Below, one piece after another: positions 1 through 8,375 of a stretch of 64,000 nt of DNA. Every line of letters begins with the position of its first letter. Position 1 is the stretch's first letter. This DNA is from Pseudomonas sp. PB101 (lineage in GTDB: Bacteria; Pseudomonadota; Gammaproteobacteria; Pseudomonadales; Pseudomonadaceae): positions 1-64,000 of the forward strand of contig NZ_RWIR01000041.1 of NCBI RefSeq assembly GCF_009764265.1, written 5' to 3'. The position numbers and the translations under genes were made by a program. The notes under the pieces were generated by a model, which was not told the origin of the DNA, did not search any database, and saw only the letters and a program-made list of their open reading frames with translations.

Positions 1-158
1 ATTGCCTGAGCGTGCATTTCGGGGTCGACTCTGCGTTCGCCCATCATGACTTCCACGGGGTCGCCAGGGATCATGCGAATCAACGCGAATGTCAGCAAGG
101 TGATGCCGAAAAACGTGGGGATCAACAACCCCAGTCGGCGGGTAATAAAACTCAGCAT
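1..158 (-). CDS. dppB: Dipeptide ABC transporter permease DppB, N-terminal part
   Basis: The reverse strand from 158 encodes 52 residues and runs off the window. They begin MLSFITRRLGLLIPTFFGIT and include the IRMIPGDPVE segment typical of DppB/OppB permeases, with a first membrane helix at about residues 8-30. The protein would form one half of the inner-membrane channel for dipeptides. It lies 74 bases downstream of the binding-protein gene on the same strand, the usual dpp order. Only the start is visible, so peptide specificity cannot be judged. Confidence 0.85.
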   Translation of the reverse strand, partial: MLSFITRRLGLLIPTFFGITLLTFALIRMIPGDPVEVMMGERRVDPEMHAQA

Positions 159-206
159 TTGGGCTTATCACTCGTTATTGTTTTTGTAATGCCGGTCTGC
201 GTGCCG

Positions 207-226
207 GGGGCCGCTTGAGCGGCCCC
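207..226 (-). terminator. GC-rich hairpin between dppA and dppB
   Basis: GGGGCCGC and GCGGCCCC form a perfect 8-bp stem around a 4-base loop, 6 bases beyond the dppA stop codon. No T-tract follows it on the transcribed strand. It is better read as a partial terminator or mRNA-stabilising hairpin that lets the binding protein be made in excess over the permease than as a full stop. Confidence 0.6.
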
Positions 227-232
227 TGTCAC

Positions 233-1834
233 TCACTGTTCGTTGTGGACGCCGTAGAAGCTGCTGAGTCCGAAGGGGCTGATCTGGAAGTCCTGCACAC
301 TGGCGCGCATCGGCTGATAGACCGTGGAGTGGGCGATCGGGGTCATCGGCACCTGCGCTTTGAGGACATGCTGCGCTTCTTTGTACAGCGCGGTGCGCTG
401 TTCCACATCGGCGGTGGCCTCGGCGGCGTTCACCAGCTTGTCGTAGCCAGCATCGCACCACTTGGAGAAGTTGTTGCCGTTGACCGCGTTGCAGCTGTAG
501 AGGGTGCCCAGCCAGTTGTCCGGGTCACCGTTGTCGCCAGTGAAGCCGATCAGCATGGCGTCGTGCTCGCCGGCGTGGGCGCGCTTGATGTACTCGCCCC
601 ATTCGTAGCTGACGATGTTGGCCTTGATGCCGATTTTGGCCCAGTCGGCCTGGAGCATTTCAGCCATCAGCCTGGCGTTGGGGTTGTAGGGGCGCTGCAC
701 CGGCATGGCCCAGAGGGTGATTTGCGTGCCTTCTTTCACGCCTGCAGCCTTCAGCAATTCCTTGGCCTTCTCCGGGTTGTAGGCGGCGTCCTTGATGGTC
801 TCGTCGTAGGACCATTGGGTCGGCGGCAGGCCGTTGACGGCCAACTGGCCGGCGCCCTGGTAAACGGCTTCGATGATGGCTTTCTTGTTTACCGCCATGT
901 CCAGCGCCTGGCGTACTTCGAGTTTGTCGAACGGCTTGTGGGTGAAGTTGTAGGCGATATAGCCAAGGTTGAAGCCGGGTTGACTAGGCATCTTGAGCTG
1001 CTTGTCTTCCTGCAGCGGCTTGATATCGGCCGGGCGCGGGAAGGAGGTGATCTGGCACTCGTTCTTTTTCAGTTTTTGCATGCGCACCGAGGCATCGGTG
1101 GTGATGGCGAAGATCAGGTTGTCGATCTTCACGTCTTCAGGCTTCCAGTAATCCTTGTTGCCCTTGTAGCGAATCTGGGCGTCTTTCTGGTACTTGCTGA
1201 ACACGAACGGGCCCGTGCCGATCGGCTTTTGGTTGATGTCCTGGGCCTTGCCTTCCTTGAGCAACTGGCCGGCGTATTCGGCCGACTGGATCGAGGCGAA
1301 GCTCATGGCCAGGTTCTGGATGAAGGCGGCGTCGACACCCTTGAGGGTGAACTTGACGGTATGGTCGTCGACTTTTTCGACCTTGGTGATGTTTTCGTTC
1401 ATCCCCATGTCGGTGAAGTAAGGGAATTCGGTGGGGTAGGCCTTGCGGAACGGCATGTCCTTGTCGAGCATGCGGTCGAAGGTGAACAGCACGTCGTCGG
1501 CGTTGAAGTCGCGGGTCGGCTTGAAGTAGTCGGTGGTGTGGAACTTGACCCCTTCACGCAGGTGGAAGGTGTAGCTCAGGCCATCGGGAGAAAGCTCCCA
1601 ACTGGTTGCCAGGCCCGGGATGACCTTGGTGCCGCCACGTTCGAACTGCGAGAGACGGTTGAACACGGTTTCGGCCGAGGCGTCGAAGTCGGTCCCGGTG
1701 GTGTATTGGCCGGGGTCGAAACCGGCCGGGCTGCCTTCGGAGCAGAACACCAGATTGCTGGCCGCGTGTGTGAAGCCGGAGCCGAGGATCAGGCTGGCGG
1801 CAATCATGGTCTTGAGCGTGGTCTTTTTGCGCAT
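233..1834 (-). CDS. dppA: Dipeptide ABC transporter substrate-binding protein (DppA type)
   Basis: A 533-residue periplasmic binding protein of the SBP_bac_5 family, full length for DppA. A Sec signal peptide is clear (MRKKTTLKTM, hydrophobic core, cleavage near FTHA-ASN at about residue 25). The mature start NLVFCSEGSPAGFDPGQYTT and the later GTGPF segment are typical of DppA. A GAGG ribosome site precedes the ATG. It binds di- or tripeptides and delivers them to the permease that starts just downstream. The neighbouring psdR regulator and mdpA peptidase fit a dipeptide-use locus. Pseudomonas carries several DppA paralogues, so exact peptide preference is unknown. Confidence 0.9.
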   Translation of the reverse strand: MRKKTTLKTMIAASLILGSGFTHAASNLVFCSEGSPAGFDPGQYTTGTDFDASAETVFNRLSQFERGGTKVIPGLATSWELSPDGLSYTFHLREGVKFHTTDYFKPTRDFNADDVLFTFDRMLDKDMPFRKAYPTEFPYFTDMGMNENITKVEKVDDHTVKFTLKGVDAAFIQNLAMSFASIQSAEYAGQLLKEGKAQDINQKPIGTGPFVFSKYQKDAQIRYKGNKDYWKPEDVKIDNLIFAITTDASVRMQKLKKNECQITSFPRPADIKPLQEDKQLKMPSQPGFNLGYIAYNFTHKPFDKLEVRQALDMAVNKKAIIEAVYQGAGQLAVNGLPPTQWSYDETIKDAAYNPEKAKELLKAAGVKEGTQITLWAMPVQRPYNPNARLMAEMLQADWAKIGIKANIVSYEWGEYIKRAHAGEHDAMLIGFTGDNGDPDNWLGTLYSCNAVNGNNFSKWCDAGYDKLVNAAEATADVEQRTALYKEAQHVLKAQVPMTPIAHSTVYQPMRASVQDFQISPFGLSSFYGVHNEQ

Positions 1835-2031
1835 GCGAACCTCATTGTTGTTATTTTTGAGGGCGGCAGATCAGGTAGTCCATTCCTGGGGGGATGCACC
1901 TGATCCTGCGGCTTTACGGACTGCAGGCTGCCCGTCATTTACGAACGGGGAGCCGAAGGCCGACATCCTGGCTCGGGCGCTAGCGCTGAAGGGGGGAAGA
2001 GGGATGCTCGCGCCGCCACCGGCCGAGGCAA

Positions 2032-2080
2032 AACTTAAGTGATTCTAAAATTAAATACAACTTAAATTCAGTGGTACTTA
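2032..2080 (-). promoter_or_regulatory. Putative dppA promoter with PsdR operator
   Basis: On the minus strand TAAGTACCACTGAA (2080 down to 2067) is followed by a TTGTAT -35-like box (2060-2055), 17 bases, and a TAAGTT -10-like box (2037-2032). The half-site ACTTAA overlaps the -10. The same 14-mer and similar spacing occur in front of mdpA. A repressor site is inferred from this symmetry and from the psdR gene lying between the two copies. Confidence 0.5.
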
Positions 2081-2099
2081 CTTTTTTGAGTGCGGACGG

Positions 2100-2666
2100 T
2101 CAGGCCGTGGGGTGGTCGTCGAGCAGGCCGCCCATGGTGGTGACGACCAGCACTTCGGCAACATCGTCGCCGGAGTTGGCGATGGAATGCTGCTTGGTGG
2201 AGTCGAAATGCACCGATCCCCCCGGGCCGAGCGGGTAGGTGTGGCCTTCGATGGTGTAGATGATTTGCCCGGAGAGCACATAGGTGAACTCTGCGCCTTC
2301 GTGGGAGATGAGTTCGGACTGGTAGCCCACCGCCATGGTCATCTTCATCGCGTTGATCAGGTTGCCGGGGAAGTTGCTGGACAGACGCTCGTAGACCAGC
2401 GGCTGGCTGCCGATGGAGTACCGCACGCGCTGGCCCTGATGGGAGTCGGGCTGGGGCTGGGCGGGCTGGTCGAACAGAGTGTTGAGCGGAACGCCCAAGG
2501 CACTTGCGATTCTCGCCAGCGAGGAGATGGACACGCCAGTGAGGTTACGCTCCGCCTGGGACAGGAAGCTGGCTGTGAGGCCTGTTTCAGTGGCGACCTG
2601 GTTCAGGGTCTTGTTGGCGGCGCGGCGGTGGCGGCGCAACCGTTCCCCGATCTGTTCTACGGTCAT
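2100..2666 (-). CDS. psdR: XRE-cupin transcriptional regulator, PsdR-like
   Basis: The 188-residue product has an N-terminal XRE helix-turn-helix (about residues 5-60, with LNQVATETGLTASFLSQAER) and a C-terminal cupin_2 sensor domain (about 110-185, with ELISHEGAEFTYVLSGQ). The reading frame stays open upstream, but the start at 2666 (MTVEQIGERL) is chosen because the HTH begins there. In P. aeruginosa, PsdR represses dipeptide uptake and the metallo-dipeptidase MdpA. Here the gene sits between dppA and mdpA, the same company. Identical motifs at 2067-2080 and 2744-2757 flank it and are likely its operators. The ligand bound by the cupin is not evident from sequence. Confidence 0.82.
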   Translation of the reverse strand: MTVEQIGERLRRHRRAANKTLNQVATETGLTASFLSQAERNLTGVSISSLARIASALGVPLNTLFDQPAQPQPDSHQGQRVRYSIGSQPLVYERLSSNFPGNLINAMKMTMAVGYQSELISHEGAEFTYVLSGQIIYTIEGHTYPLGPGGSVHFDSTKQHSIANSGDDVAEVLVVTTMGGLLDDHPTA

Positions 2667-2743
2667 TGGCGTGGCTCGTATTCTGAAAGGCGCCAGTATA
2701 GCGGGCGGCGCACTGCAGAAAAGGCTTTTCGCCTCATTGAAAT

Positions 2744-2794
2744 TAAGTACCACTGAAAATATGCGTTGACGATGATTTAAGCCTGACTTAAATT
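2744..2794 (+). promoter_or_regulatory. Putative mdpA promoter with PsdR operator
   Basis: TAAGTACCACTGAA (2744-2757) is followed by TTGACG (2766-2771), a 17-base spacer and TAAATT (2789-2794). The half-site ACTTAA (2786-2791) overlaps the -10 box. The layout copies the one in front of dppA, which suggests coordinate repression of both genes. Confidence 0.55.
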
Positions 2795-2826
2795 TCGGGT
2801 GCCAAAACATAATTCGGGAGAACGAG

Positions 2827-4044
2827 ATGACAGTGGGTGTAGGTGGCAAAACTCCGCAACAGGCGCTGGCCGGCCTGGTGAAGATGACCGCGGGCATGCA
2901 GCCCATCGGCCTCGACGAATACCAGTCACGCATTGCCAAGGCCCAGAGCCTGATGCTCGAGCAGGGCATCGCTGCCCTCTACCTGAACGCTGGCAGCAAC
3001 CTGTACTACTTCACCGGAGTGAAGTGGAGCCCGAGCGAACGCATGGTCGGCGCCGTGCTGCCCGCCAACGGTCCGCTGGCCTATATCGCCCCGGCTTTCG
3101 AAGAGGGCACCATCCGCGACTTGCGCGAGGTGGATGGGGTTATCCATGGTTGGCATGAGCACGAGAGTCCGTACCTCCTGCTGCTCGACATGCTCGCTGG
3201 AATGGGCATCGCCGCCGACGCCGTGGTGGGCCTGTGCCCGTCCCTGGCGTTCTTCATGTTCGACGCCATCCGCCGCCTCGGATCGGGCTACGCGTTCGTA
3301 GACGCTTCTTGCGTGACAAACCTGTGTCGCTATCAAAAATCCGCAACTGAACTGGCGCTGATGCAGCGCGCCAAAGACATGACCCTGCAAGTGCACAAGG
3401 CTGCCGCCAGCATCCTGCACGCAGGCATCAGCACCACCGAGGTTGCCGAGTTCATCCGCGAGGCGCACCGCAAGGTGGGTGCGCCGGGTTCGACCTTCTG
3501 CATCGTGCTGTTCGGCGAGGCCAGCGCCTTCCCCCATGGGGTGAAGCACGCACAGGTGCTCAAGGACGGCGATATGGTGCTGATCGACACGGGCTGCCTG
3601 CTCCACGGCTACCAGTCGGATATCACTCGCAGTTACGTGTTCGGCACCCCCAGCGACCGCCAGCGCGCCATGTGGAATCTGGAAAAGGCCGCCCAACTGG
3701 CCGCCTTCGACGCCGCCCGCTTGGGCGAACCCTGCCAGGTGGTGGATGCCGCCGCGCGGCTTGGCCTGGAAGCCGCCGGTCTCGGCCCGGACTACCAGTT
3801 GCCCGGCCTGCCGCACCGCACCGGACATGGCATCGGCCTGGACATTCACGAAGGGCCTTACCTGGTGCGTGGTGACCAGACGCCGCTGGCCGAGGGCATG
3901 TGCTTCTCCAATGAGCCGATGATTTGTGTGCCGGGCGAGTTCGGCATTCGCCTGGAAGATCATTTCTACATGACCGCCACTGGCCCGCGCTGGTTTACCC
4001 AACCGAGCCATTGCGTAGACGACCCGTTCGGGTTGGAGGCCTGA
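2827..4044 (+). CDS. mdpA: M24-family metallopeptidase (Xaa-Pro dipeptidase type)
   Basis: A 405-residue protein with a creatinase N-terminal domain (about 25-165) and a pita-bread M24 catalytic domain (about 170-400). The five metal ligands are all present: D254 (LIDTG), D265 (QSDITR), H334 (HRTGHGIGLDIHE), E363 (SNEPM) and E377 (GIRLEDH). A CGGGAGAACGAG ribosome site precedes the ATG. It likely hydrolyses imported dipeptides in the cytoplasm. The gene is divergent from psdR, and in P. aeruginosa the corresponding pair is psdR and mdpA. A prolidase or ectoine-hydrolase-like activity is possible on fold alone, but the context favours dipeptides. Confidence 0.85.
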   Translation: MTVGVGGKTPQQALAGLVKMTAGMQPIGLDEYQSRIAKAQSLMLEQGIAALYLNAGSNLYYFTGVKWSPSERMVGAVLPANGPLAYIAPAFEEGTIRDLREVDGVIHGWHEHESPYLLLLDMLAGMGIAADAVVGLCPSLAFFMFDAIRRLGSGYAFVDASCVTNLCRYQKSATELALMQRAKDMTLQVHKAAASILHAGISTTEVAEFIREAHRKVGAPGSTFCIVLFGEASAFPHGVKHAQVLKDGDMVLIDTGCLLHGYQSDITRSYVFGTPSDRQRAMWNLEKAAQLAAFDAARLGEPCQVVDAAARLGLEAAGLGPDYQLPGLPHRTGHGIGLDIHEGPYLVRGDQTPLAEGMCFSNEPMICVPGEFGIRLEDHFYMTATGPRWFTQPSHCVDDPFGLEA

Positions 4045-4148
4045 GGGCAGGCGACAGGCGTCGTCATTCAATCCCGGGCAATCTTGTCATTTGCCAAGGT
4101 TTGGGGCAGGGTCGATACCACTGACATCTCTGCCAAAGGAGTCACCCC

Positions 4149-5282
4149 ATGTCAAAGCTATATCCCGGTATCGATCCTGAGGGGCTGGTCGAGTACTCAG
4201 TGGTCTACACCGACCGCTCGCTCAACCACATGTCGCAGTCGTTTCAAGCGGTGATGAAGAACATTTCCGCGACCCTCAAACAGGTCTACAACGCCCAGGC
4301 CGTTGCGGTGGTCCCGGGCAGCGGCACATTCGGCATGGAAGCGGTGGCGCGACAGTTTGCCACCGGCCAGCAATGCCTGGTGATACGCAACGGCTGGTTC
4401 AGTTATCGCTGGAGCCAGATCCTCGAGATGGGCAACATCCCGGCGGCCACCACGGTGCTCAAGGCCCGACCGGTCGACACGGGTCGCCAGGCTGCCTACG
4501 CACCACCTCCTCTGGACGAAGTGCTGGCAGCCATCGCGGCTTCGAGGCCGCAGATTGTCTTCGCTCCCCACGTTGAAACCTCATCCGGGATAATCCTGCC
4601 CGACGAGTACCTGCGGGCCGTCGGCGACGCCGTGCATGCGGTGGGTGGCCTGTTCGTGCTGGACTGCATCGCCTCGGGCACGATTTGGGTCGATATGCAC
4701 AAATGCGCGGTCGACCTGCTGATCAGCGCACCGCAGAAAGGCTGGAGCGCCTCCCCGTGCTGCGCCCTGGTGATGCTCAGTGCTTTGGCCCTCGGGCGCA
4801 TCGAACAGACGCAAAGCAGCAGCTTCGCCTGCGACCTGAAAAAGTGGCTGCAGATCATGCAAGCCTACGAACAGGGCGGACATGCCTACCACGCGACCAT
4901 GCCCAGCGATTCCCTCGCGCGGTTCAACGAAGTGATGAGCGAGACGCAAGCCTACGGTTTCGACAAGGTCCGCGACGAACAACAGGCCCTGGGCGATCGG
5001 GTACGCGCAATGTTGACCGGCAAAGGCTTCAAGAGCGTGGCCGCCGCCGGCTTCCAGGCCCCAGGCGTAGTGGTGAGCTACACCGATGATGCCGACATCA
5101 AGAACGGCAGGAAATTTGCCGACCAAGGCCTGCAGATCGCCGCCGGAGTGCCGTTGCAATGCGACGAGCCGGCCGACTTCCAGACTTTCCGCATCGGTCT
5201 GTTCGGGCTCGAAAAGCTGCACAATATCGAGCGCACGGTCAGCACCCTCGAGCAGGCACTGGACGAGGTGATGGTCAGCTGA
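4149..5282 (+). CDS. Class V aminotransferase (alanine-glyoxylate/serine-pyruvate type)
   Basis: A 377-residue PLP enzyme of fold type I, class V. The VVPGSGTFGMEA segment (55-65) would bind the cofactor phosphate, LFVLDCIAS carries the pyridine-nitrogen aspartate (D172), and SAPQKGW holds the Schiff-base lysine K197. Length fits AGAT/SGAT enzymes. The gene follows mdpA by 104 bases on the same strand with its own AAAGGAG site, so it may be co-expressed and deaminate amino acids released from dipeptides. Substrate is not decidable from sequence. Confidence 0.85.
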   Translation: MSKLYPGIDPEGLVEYSVVYTDRSLNHMSQSFQAVMKNISATLKQVYNAQAVAVVPGSGTFGMEAVARQFATGQQCLVIRNGWFSYRWSQILEMGNIPAATTVLKARPVDTGRQAAYAPPPLDEVLAAIAASRPQIVFAPHVETSSGIILPDEYLRAVGDAVHAVGGLFVLDCIASGTIWVDMHKCAVDLLISAPQKGWSASPCCALVMLSALALGRIEQTQSSSFACDLKKWLQIMQAYEQGGHAYHATMPSDSLARFNEVMSETQAYGFDKVRDEQQALGDRVRAMLTGKGFKSVAAAGFQAPGVVVSYTDDADIKNGRKFADQGLQIAAGVPLQCDEPADFQTFRIGLFGLEKLHNIERTVSTLEQALDEVMVS

Positions 5283-5317
5283 GCCCTCATCCTGCCCTCG
5301 AACCACAAGGGAAAACC

Positions 5318-5346
5318 CGCGCACGTGTCTTGCTGACACGTGCGCG
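5318..5346 (-). terminator. Perfect hairpin terminator between aminotransferase and arsH
   Basis: CGCGCACGTGTC and GACACGTGCGCG form a perfect 12-bp stem around a 5-base loop in the convergent gap. AAAA lies just left of the stem, giving UUUU after the hairpin in leftward transcripts. It is therefore a proper rho-independent terminator for arsH and probably also slows rightward transcription. Confidence 0.8.
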
Positions 5347-5403
5347 GCGGCAGCATGACAGGCAGACGTCGGCCAGGAGCAGACATTCGTTGAATGACCG
5401 CTC

Positions 5404-6102
5404 TCAAATAGAACGTTGGTTTACACGTGCCATCAGTTGCTCAGCGCTTTCCTTGCGTTCGGAATAGCGATCCACCAGGAATTCCTGCCGATCGCGCAGC
5501 AACACGGTGAACTTCACCAGCTCTTCCATCACATCGACTACGCGGTCATAGAACGGTGATGGTTTCATGCGTCCTGCTTCGTCGAATTCCATGTAGGCCT
5601 TCGGCACAGAGGATTGGTTGGGGATGGTGAACATGCGCATCCAGCGTCCCAGCACTCGCAGTTGATTGACCACGTTGAACGACTGCGAGCCACCACATAC
5701 CTGCATCACCGCCAGCGTTTTGCCCTGGGTCGGGCGTACCGCGCCGAGCTCCAGAGGAACCCAGTCGATCTGTGCCTTGAACACCGCCGACATCGCGCCA
5801 TGGCGTTCTGGCGAGCACCAAACCTGGCCTTCCGACCACAGCACCAGATCGCGCAGCTCCTGCACTTTGGGATGATCGACCGGAACATCGTCCGGCAACG
5901 GCAAACCGCAAGGGTTGAAGATGCGTGTTTCGGCACCGAAGTGTTCCAGCAGGCGCGCGGCCTCTTCAACCAGCAGGCGGCTGAAAGAGCGCTCGCGGGT
6001 CGATCCGTAGAGCAGCAGGATGCGTGGTCTGTGATGATCCGGCGTCGACGCTTGCACATTATCGAACAGGGTCAGATCGAGGTTAGGGAGATGTTGAGAC
6101 AT
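5404..6102 (-). CDS. arsH: ArsH organoarsenical-resistance flavoprotein
   Basis: A 232-residue NADPH-dependent FMN reductase family protein. The FMN phosphate-loop motif [10 protein letters not shown] is at 33-42, and [20 protein letters not shown] is an ArsH hallmark. ArsH oxidises trivalent organoarsenicals such as methylarsenite to less toxic pentavalent forms in the cytoplasm. It lies downstream of arsR on the same strand with a 92-base gap and an AAGGAGG ribosome site. The usual arsB and arsC genes are missing in between, so this pair alone would not give the classical arsenate reduction and arsenite efflux. Confidence 0.92.
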   Translation of the reverse strand: MSQHLPNLDLTLFDNVQASTPDHHRPRILLLYGSTRERSFSRLLVEEAARLLEHFGAETRIFNPCGLPLPDDVPVDHPKVQELRDLVLWSEGQVWCSPERHGAMSAVFKAQIDWVPLELGAVRPTQGKTLAVMQVCGGSQSFNVVNQLRVLGRWMRMFTIPNQSSVPKAYMEFDEAGRMKPSPFYDRVVDVMEELVKFTVLLRDRQEFLVDRYSERKESAEQLMARVNQRSI

Positions 6103-6194
6103 GAATCCTCCTTAGGGAGCGCCAATTCGATCCAGCTCGGTTTTTGAGCTCATCGCGACTGAGAGTATTGAGGGGCAGTTTGAAGAGGGCGGGT

Positions 6195-6542
6195 TCAGCA
6201 GCAGGTTGTTTCACGCACGGGGCGGCCATCCATGTCTTGCAGGCGGCCGACGTTGTCCTTAAGCCAATCGGCGTTGGCCCTGGACGCCACTTGCAGAATG
6301 TCGCGGACCCAATCGGGCAGCTCTGGATCAAGCCGGTAATAAACCCACTGGCCCTGGCGACGATCCAGCAACAAACCGTTGCTGCGCAATTGCGCCAGGT
6401 GACGGCTGATTTTTGGCTGGCTGTCGTCGAGAGCACACATCAGCTCGCAGACACACAGCTCTCCCTGATCTGCGATCAACAGGGTGGCGCGAACTCGGGT
6501 TTCGTCGGCCAGGCTCTTGAAGATTTCTGGAGGCGTGATCAT
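6195..6542 (-). CDS. arsR: ArsR arsenic-responsive repressor
   Basis: A 115-residue winged-helix ArsR/SmtB repressor. ELCVCELMCALDDSQPKISRHLAQLR contains the arsenite-binding cysteines C30, C32 and C36 at the start of the recognition-helix region, and another Cys pair ends the protein (TTCC). It would release DNA on binding As(III) or Sb(III) and derepress arsR-arsH. A palindromic site lies immediately upstream of its start. Confidence 0.92.
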   Translation of the reverse strand: MITPPEIFKSLADETRVRATLLIADQGELCVCELMCALDDSQPKISRHLAQLRSNGLLLDRRQGQWVYYRLDPELPDWVRDILQVASRANADWLKDNVGRLQDMDGRPVRETTCC

Positions 6543-6553
6543 GTAAGCTCCTC

Positions 6554-6589
6554 ACATATGGAAAATCGAATATACGGATATCCATATGT
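6554..6589 (-). promoter_or_regulatory. Putative ArsR operator
   Basis: The inverted repeat ACATATGG (6554-6561) and CCATATGT (6582-6589) has a 20-base centre and lies directly upstream of the arsR start. ArsR-family proteins bind A/T-rich dyads of this kind. The palindrome GGATATCC (6576-6583) overlaps its inner edge. Confidence 0.55.
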
Positions 6590-6689
6590 TTTGAGCAAGA
6601 AGAAAATTTGACGACTGTCTGCTTTTGGCTGTGGATTCAACCGGTCGATGCAACACAACAAAATTCTGTGTAAGCAGAAGGAGCGTTAC

Positions 6690-6890
6690 ATGTACATAGG
6701 TGAACTGGCCAGGTTGTCGGGGTGCACTCCCAAAGCCATTCATTTGTATGAGCAACTGGGCCTGCTGACCCCTCAGCGCCATGGCAGTTACGGGTTGCCC
6801 CAAGGGACAGAGTCAAGCGCTGGCGTCAGGCCAATCGAAGGTGACAGCGCAGGACCAGGCATTTTCAATATCATCGGTTTTGTGCAATGA
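6690..6890 (+). pseudogene. Truncated MerR-family regulator
   Basis: A good ribosome site (AGAAGGAGCG) precedes MYIGELARLSGCTPKAIHLY, the classic first helix-turn-helix of a MerR protein. Homology continues through YEQLGLLTPQRHGSY, about 33 residues in all. Beyond about 6790 the frame is unrelated and stops at about 66 residues. A working MerR protein needs over 100 residues for the wing, dimerisation helix and sensor site, so this is a remnant. Its 3' end overlaps the converging cytochrome gene by 20 bases. Confidence 0.7.
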
Positions 6891-7248
6891 CGCCGCCCAT
6901 GTATTGATTCAAATCGCGCAGATCTTGAATGCTCCATGAGTGCGGCGACAGCTTTACACCGTTCTCACGCAAGGTTCTTGGAATCAGGTCTCCATTTGGG
7001 CGAAGTATTATCGAGGACACAATCACGCCCGGATAATCAGTCAATCGTTTTTTGAAAGCGGACGTTGTCAGATCAGGCGTGGGCGGATTGCTTTTATTGG
7101 CCAGTGGTCCTGTTGCCTTGAGATCCATTCCGTGGCACATGCTGCATCGCTGTAGATAGAGGTTTTTTCCATTGGCATTATCCGCGAAGGATAGTGATGT
7201 TTGAGTCAGCGATAAAATTCCTAGCGTAACGATGAATAATGTTTTCAT
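6871..7248 (-). CDS. Small periplasmic c-type cytochrome
   Basis: The 125-residue product starts at 7248 (MKTLFIVTLGILSLTQ), chosen for its GGAAGATA ribosome site and a clear signal peptide cleaved near SFA-DNA at about residue 22. The haem-binding motif CSMCH is at 35-39, and YMGGV near the C-terminus may supply the Met axial ligand. Single-haem cytochromes of this size carry electrons to dehydrogenases or oxidases. No redox partner gene is adjacent. The gene is AT-richer than its neighbours and sits beside a MerR remnant, which suggests an acquired or eroded segment. Confidence 0.75.
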   Translation of the reverse strand: MKTLFIVTLGILSLTQTSLSFADNANGKNLYLQRCSMCHGMDLKATGPLANKSNPPTPDLTTSAFKKRLTDYPGVIVSSIILRPNGDLIPRTLRENGVKLSPHSWSIQDLRDLNQYMGGVIAQNR

Positions 7249-7392
7249 TTTTTTATCTTCCTTGATGGGATCAGCGTTGATTGGACGCGATTTGGAGCGC
7301 GGGAAAGATATCAGCCAGCGCGTTGGCACTCACAGTCATTTCTGATGCCCGCCCGGCGTATTACCTGTTCCGGGTTATGCCGCCCTACGGTA

Positions 7393-8202
7393 CTAGCGCT
7401 GGTTGCGATAGCGTTCGGTCAAGGACTGCACGAGGGTGACGTAGGATTGCGTCTCGGCGTAGGGAGGCACCCCATTGTGTTCGACCACGGACGCTTCGCC
7501 GGCGTTGTAACCTGCCAACGCCAGCATCTGGTTGCCGTTGAAGCGCTTGAGCAGCCAGGCCAGGTAGCGCACGCCGCCACGAATGTTCTGTCGTGCGTCG
7601 AACGGGTTGTCCACGGCGAAGCGTTCGGCGGTGGCGGGCATCAACTGCATCAGCCCCTGGGCGCCGGCTTCGGAAATGGCGTTGGGGCGAAACGCCGATT
7701 CGGCATGTATCACTGCGCGGACCAGCGCCTTGTCGACACCATAATGACCCGAAGCGGCCTCGATCTCCTGCCGATAGGAATGGGTGTCCAGGCGCAGTGC
7801 GGTGACCTTGAAATCCTTCGGCGCCATGCACAGATAGCAGCCCTTGATGTAGTAGAGCTCAAGGACATCGACCCGCGCGGAGATCCCGACGGGGCGCCGG
7901 CTCACATATTGACGTTTACCCTTGTGGATGAAGGTGAACACCCGGACCCGCACCGCGCCTGAGTCGTCGGCCTGCACAACCCGTGGCAGGGCCTGTGCCT
8001 TGGCGCCGCCAGCGGCACCCGCGATGTCATTCAGGCGGGTGCAGCGGGCGTTGGCGATGGCCTGGCTGGTGTAGCTGATGGCTCCGTCCATGGCCTGGCA
8101 CTTGAACGTGGCGCTGGCGCACAGTGGCGCGACCAGCAATGCCAGTCCGATGCTGCCAGGAAGGCTCTTGCGAGCCCATTGCCATGCTCTGGAACTCATC
8201 AC
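7393..8202 (-). CDS. Lytic transglycosylase (SLT domain)
   Basis: A 269-residue exported protein with a signal peptide (about 1-31, ending LCASA). The N-terminal part (35-135) contains four cysteines and a KGKRQYVSRR stretch. The C-terminal SLT domain (about 145-260) carries HAESAFRPNAISEAGAQGLM with catalytic glutamate E168 and the AGYNAGE motif. It would cleave peptidoglycan between MurNAc and GlcNAc, forming 1,6-anhydroMurNAc. No secretion-system genes are nearby, so a housekeeping wall role is most likely. Confidence 0.85.
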   Translation of the reverse strand: MMSSRAWQWARKSLPGSIGLALLVAPLCASATFKCQAMDGAISYTSQAIANARCTRLNDIAGAAGGAKAQALPRVVQADDSGAVRVRVFTFIHKGKRQYVSRRPVGISARVDVLELYYIKGCYLCMAPKDFKVTALRLDTHSYRQEIEAASGHYGVDKALVRAVIHAESAFRPNAISEAGAQGLMQLMPATAERFAVDNPFDARQNIRGGVRYLAWLLKRFNGNQMLALAGYNAGEASVVEHNGVPPYAETQSYVTLVQSLTERYRNQR

Positions 8203-8375
8203 ATCGCTCCGCGCCGCAGGCGCCGATCAGGTCTGGGGCGCCTGGCCCGGGCGCTGCCTTTGGAGAGCCTGTTCCGGGTGATGCGCCTTTTGTTCTGATA
8301 GTTATACCCCTTGTAACCGGCCGTGGAACTTACGTTGACGTACGGGCCAGGTTCGGCGCAAATGCCGCCGTGTTT

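Noticed and set aside
215..1903. A 562-codon plus-strand frame opposite dppA
   Set aside because: It is a GC-rich antisense shadow of dppA, with repetitive valine/glycine/histidine-rich sequence and no homology. The minus-strand protein is a clear DppA.
2926..4071. A 381-codon minus-strand frame opposite mdpA
   Set aside because: Antisense shadow. The plus strand carries all M24 metal ligands.
6103..6194. A residual arsC or arsB fragment between arsR and arsH
   Set aside because: The 92 bases give no reading frame that I can match to either gene.
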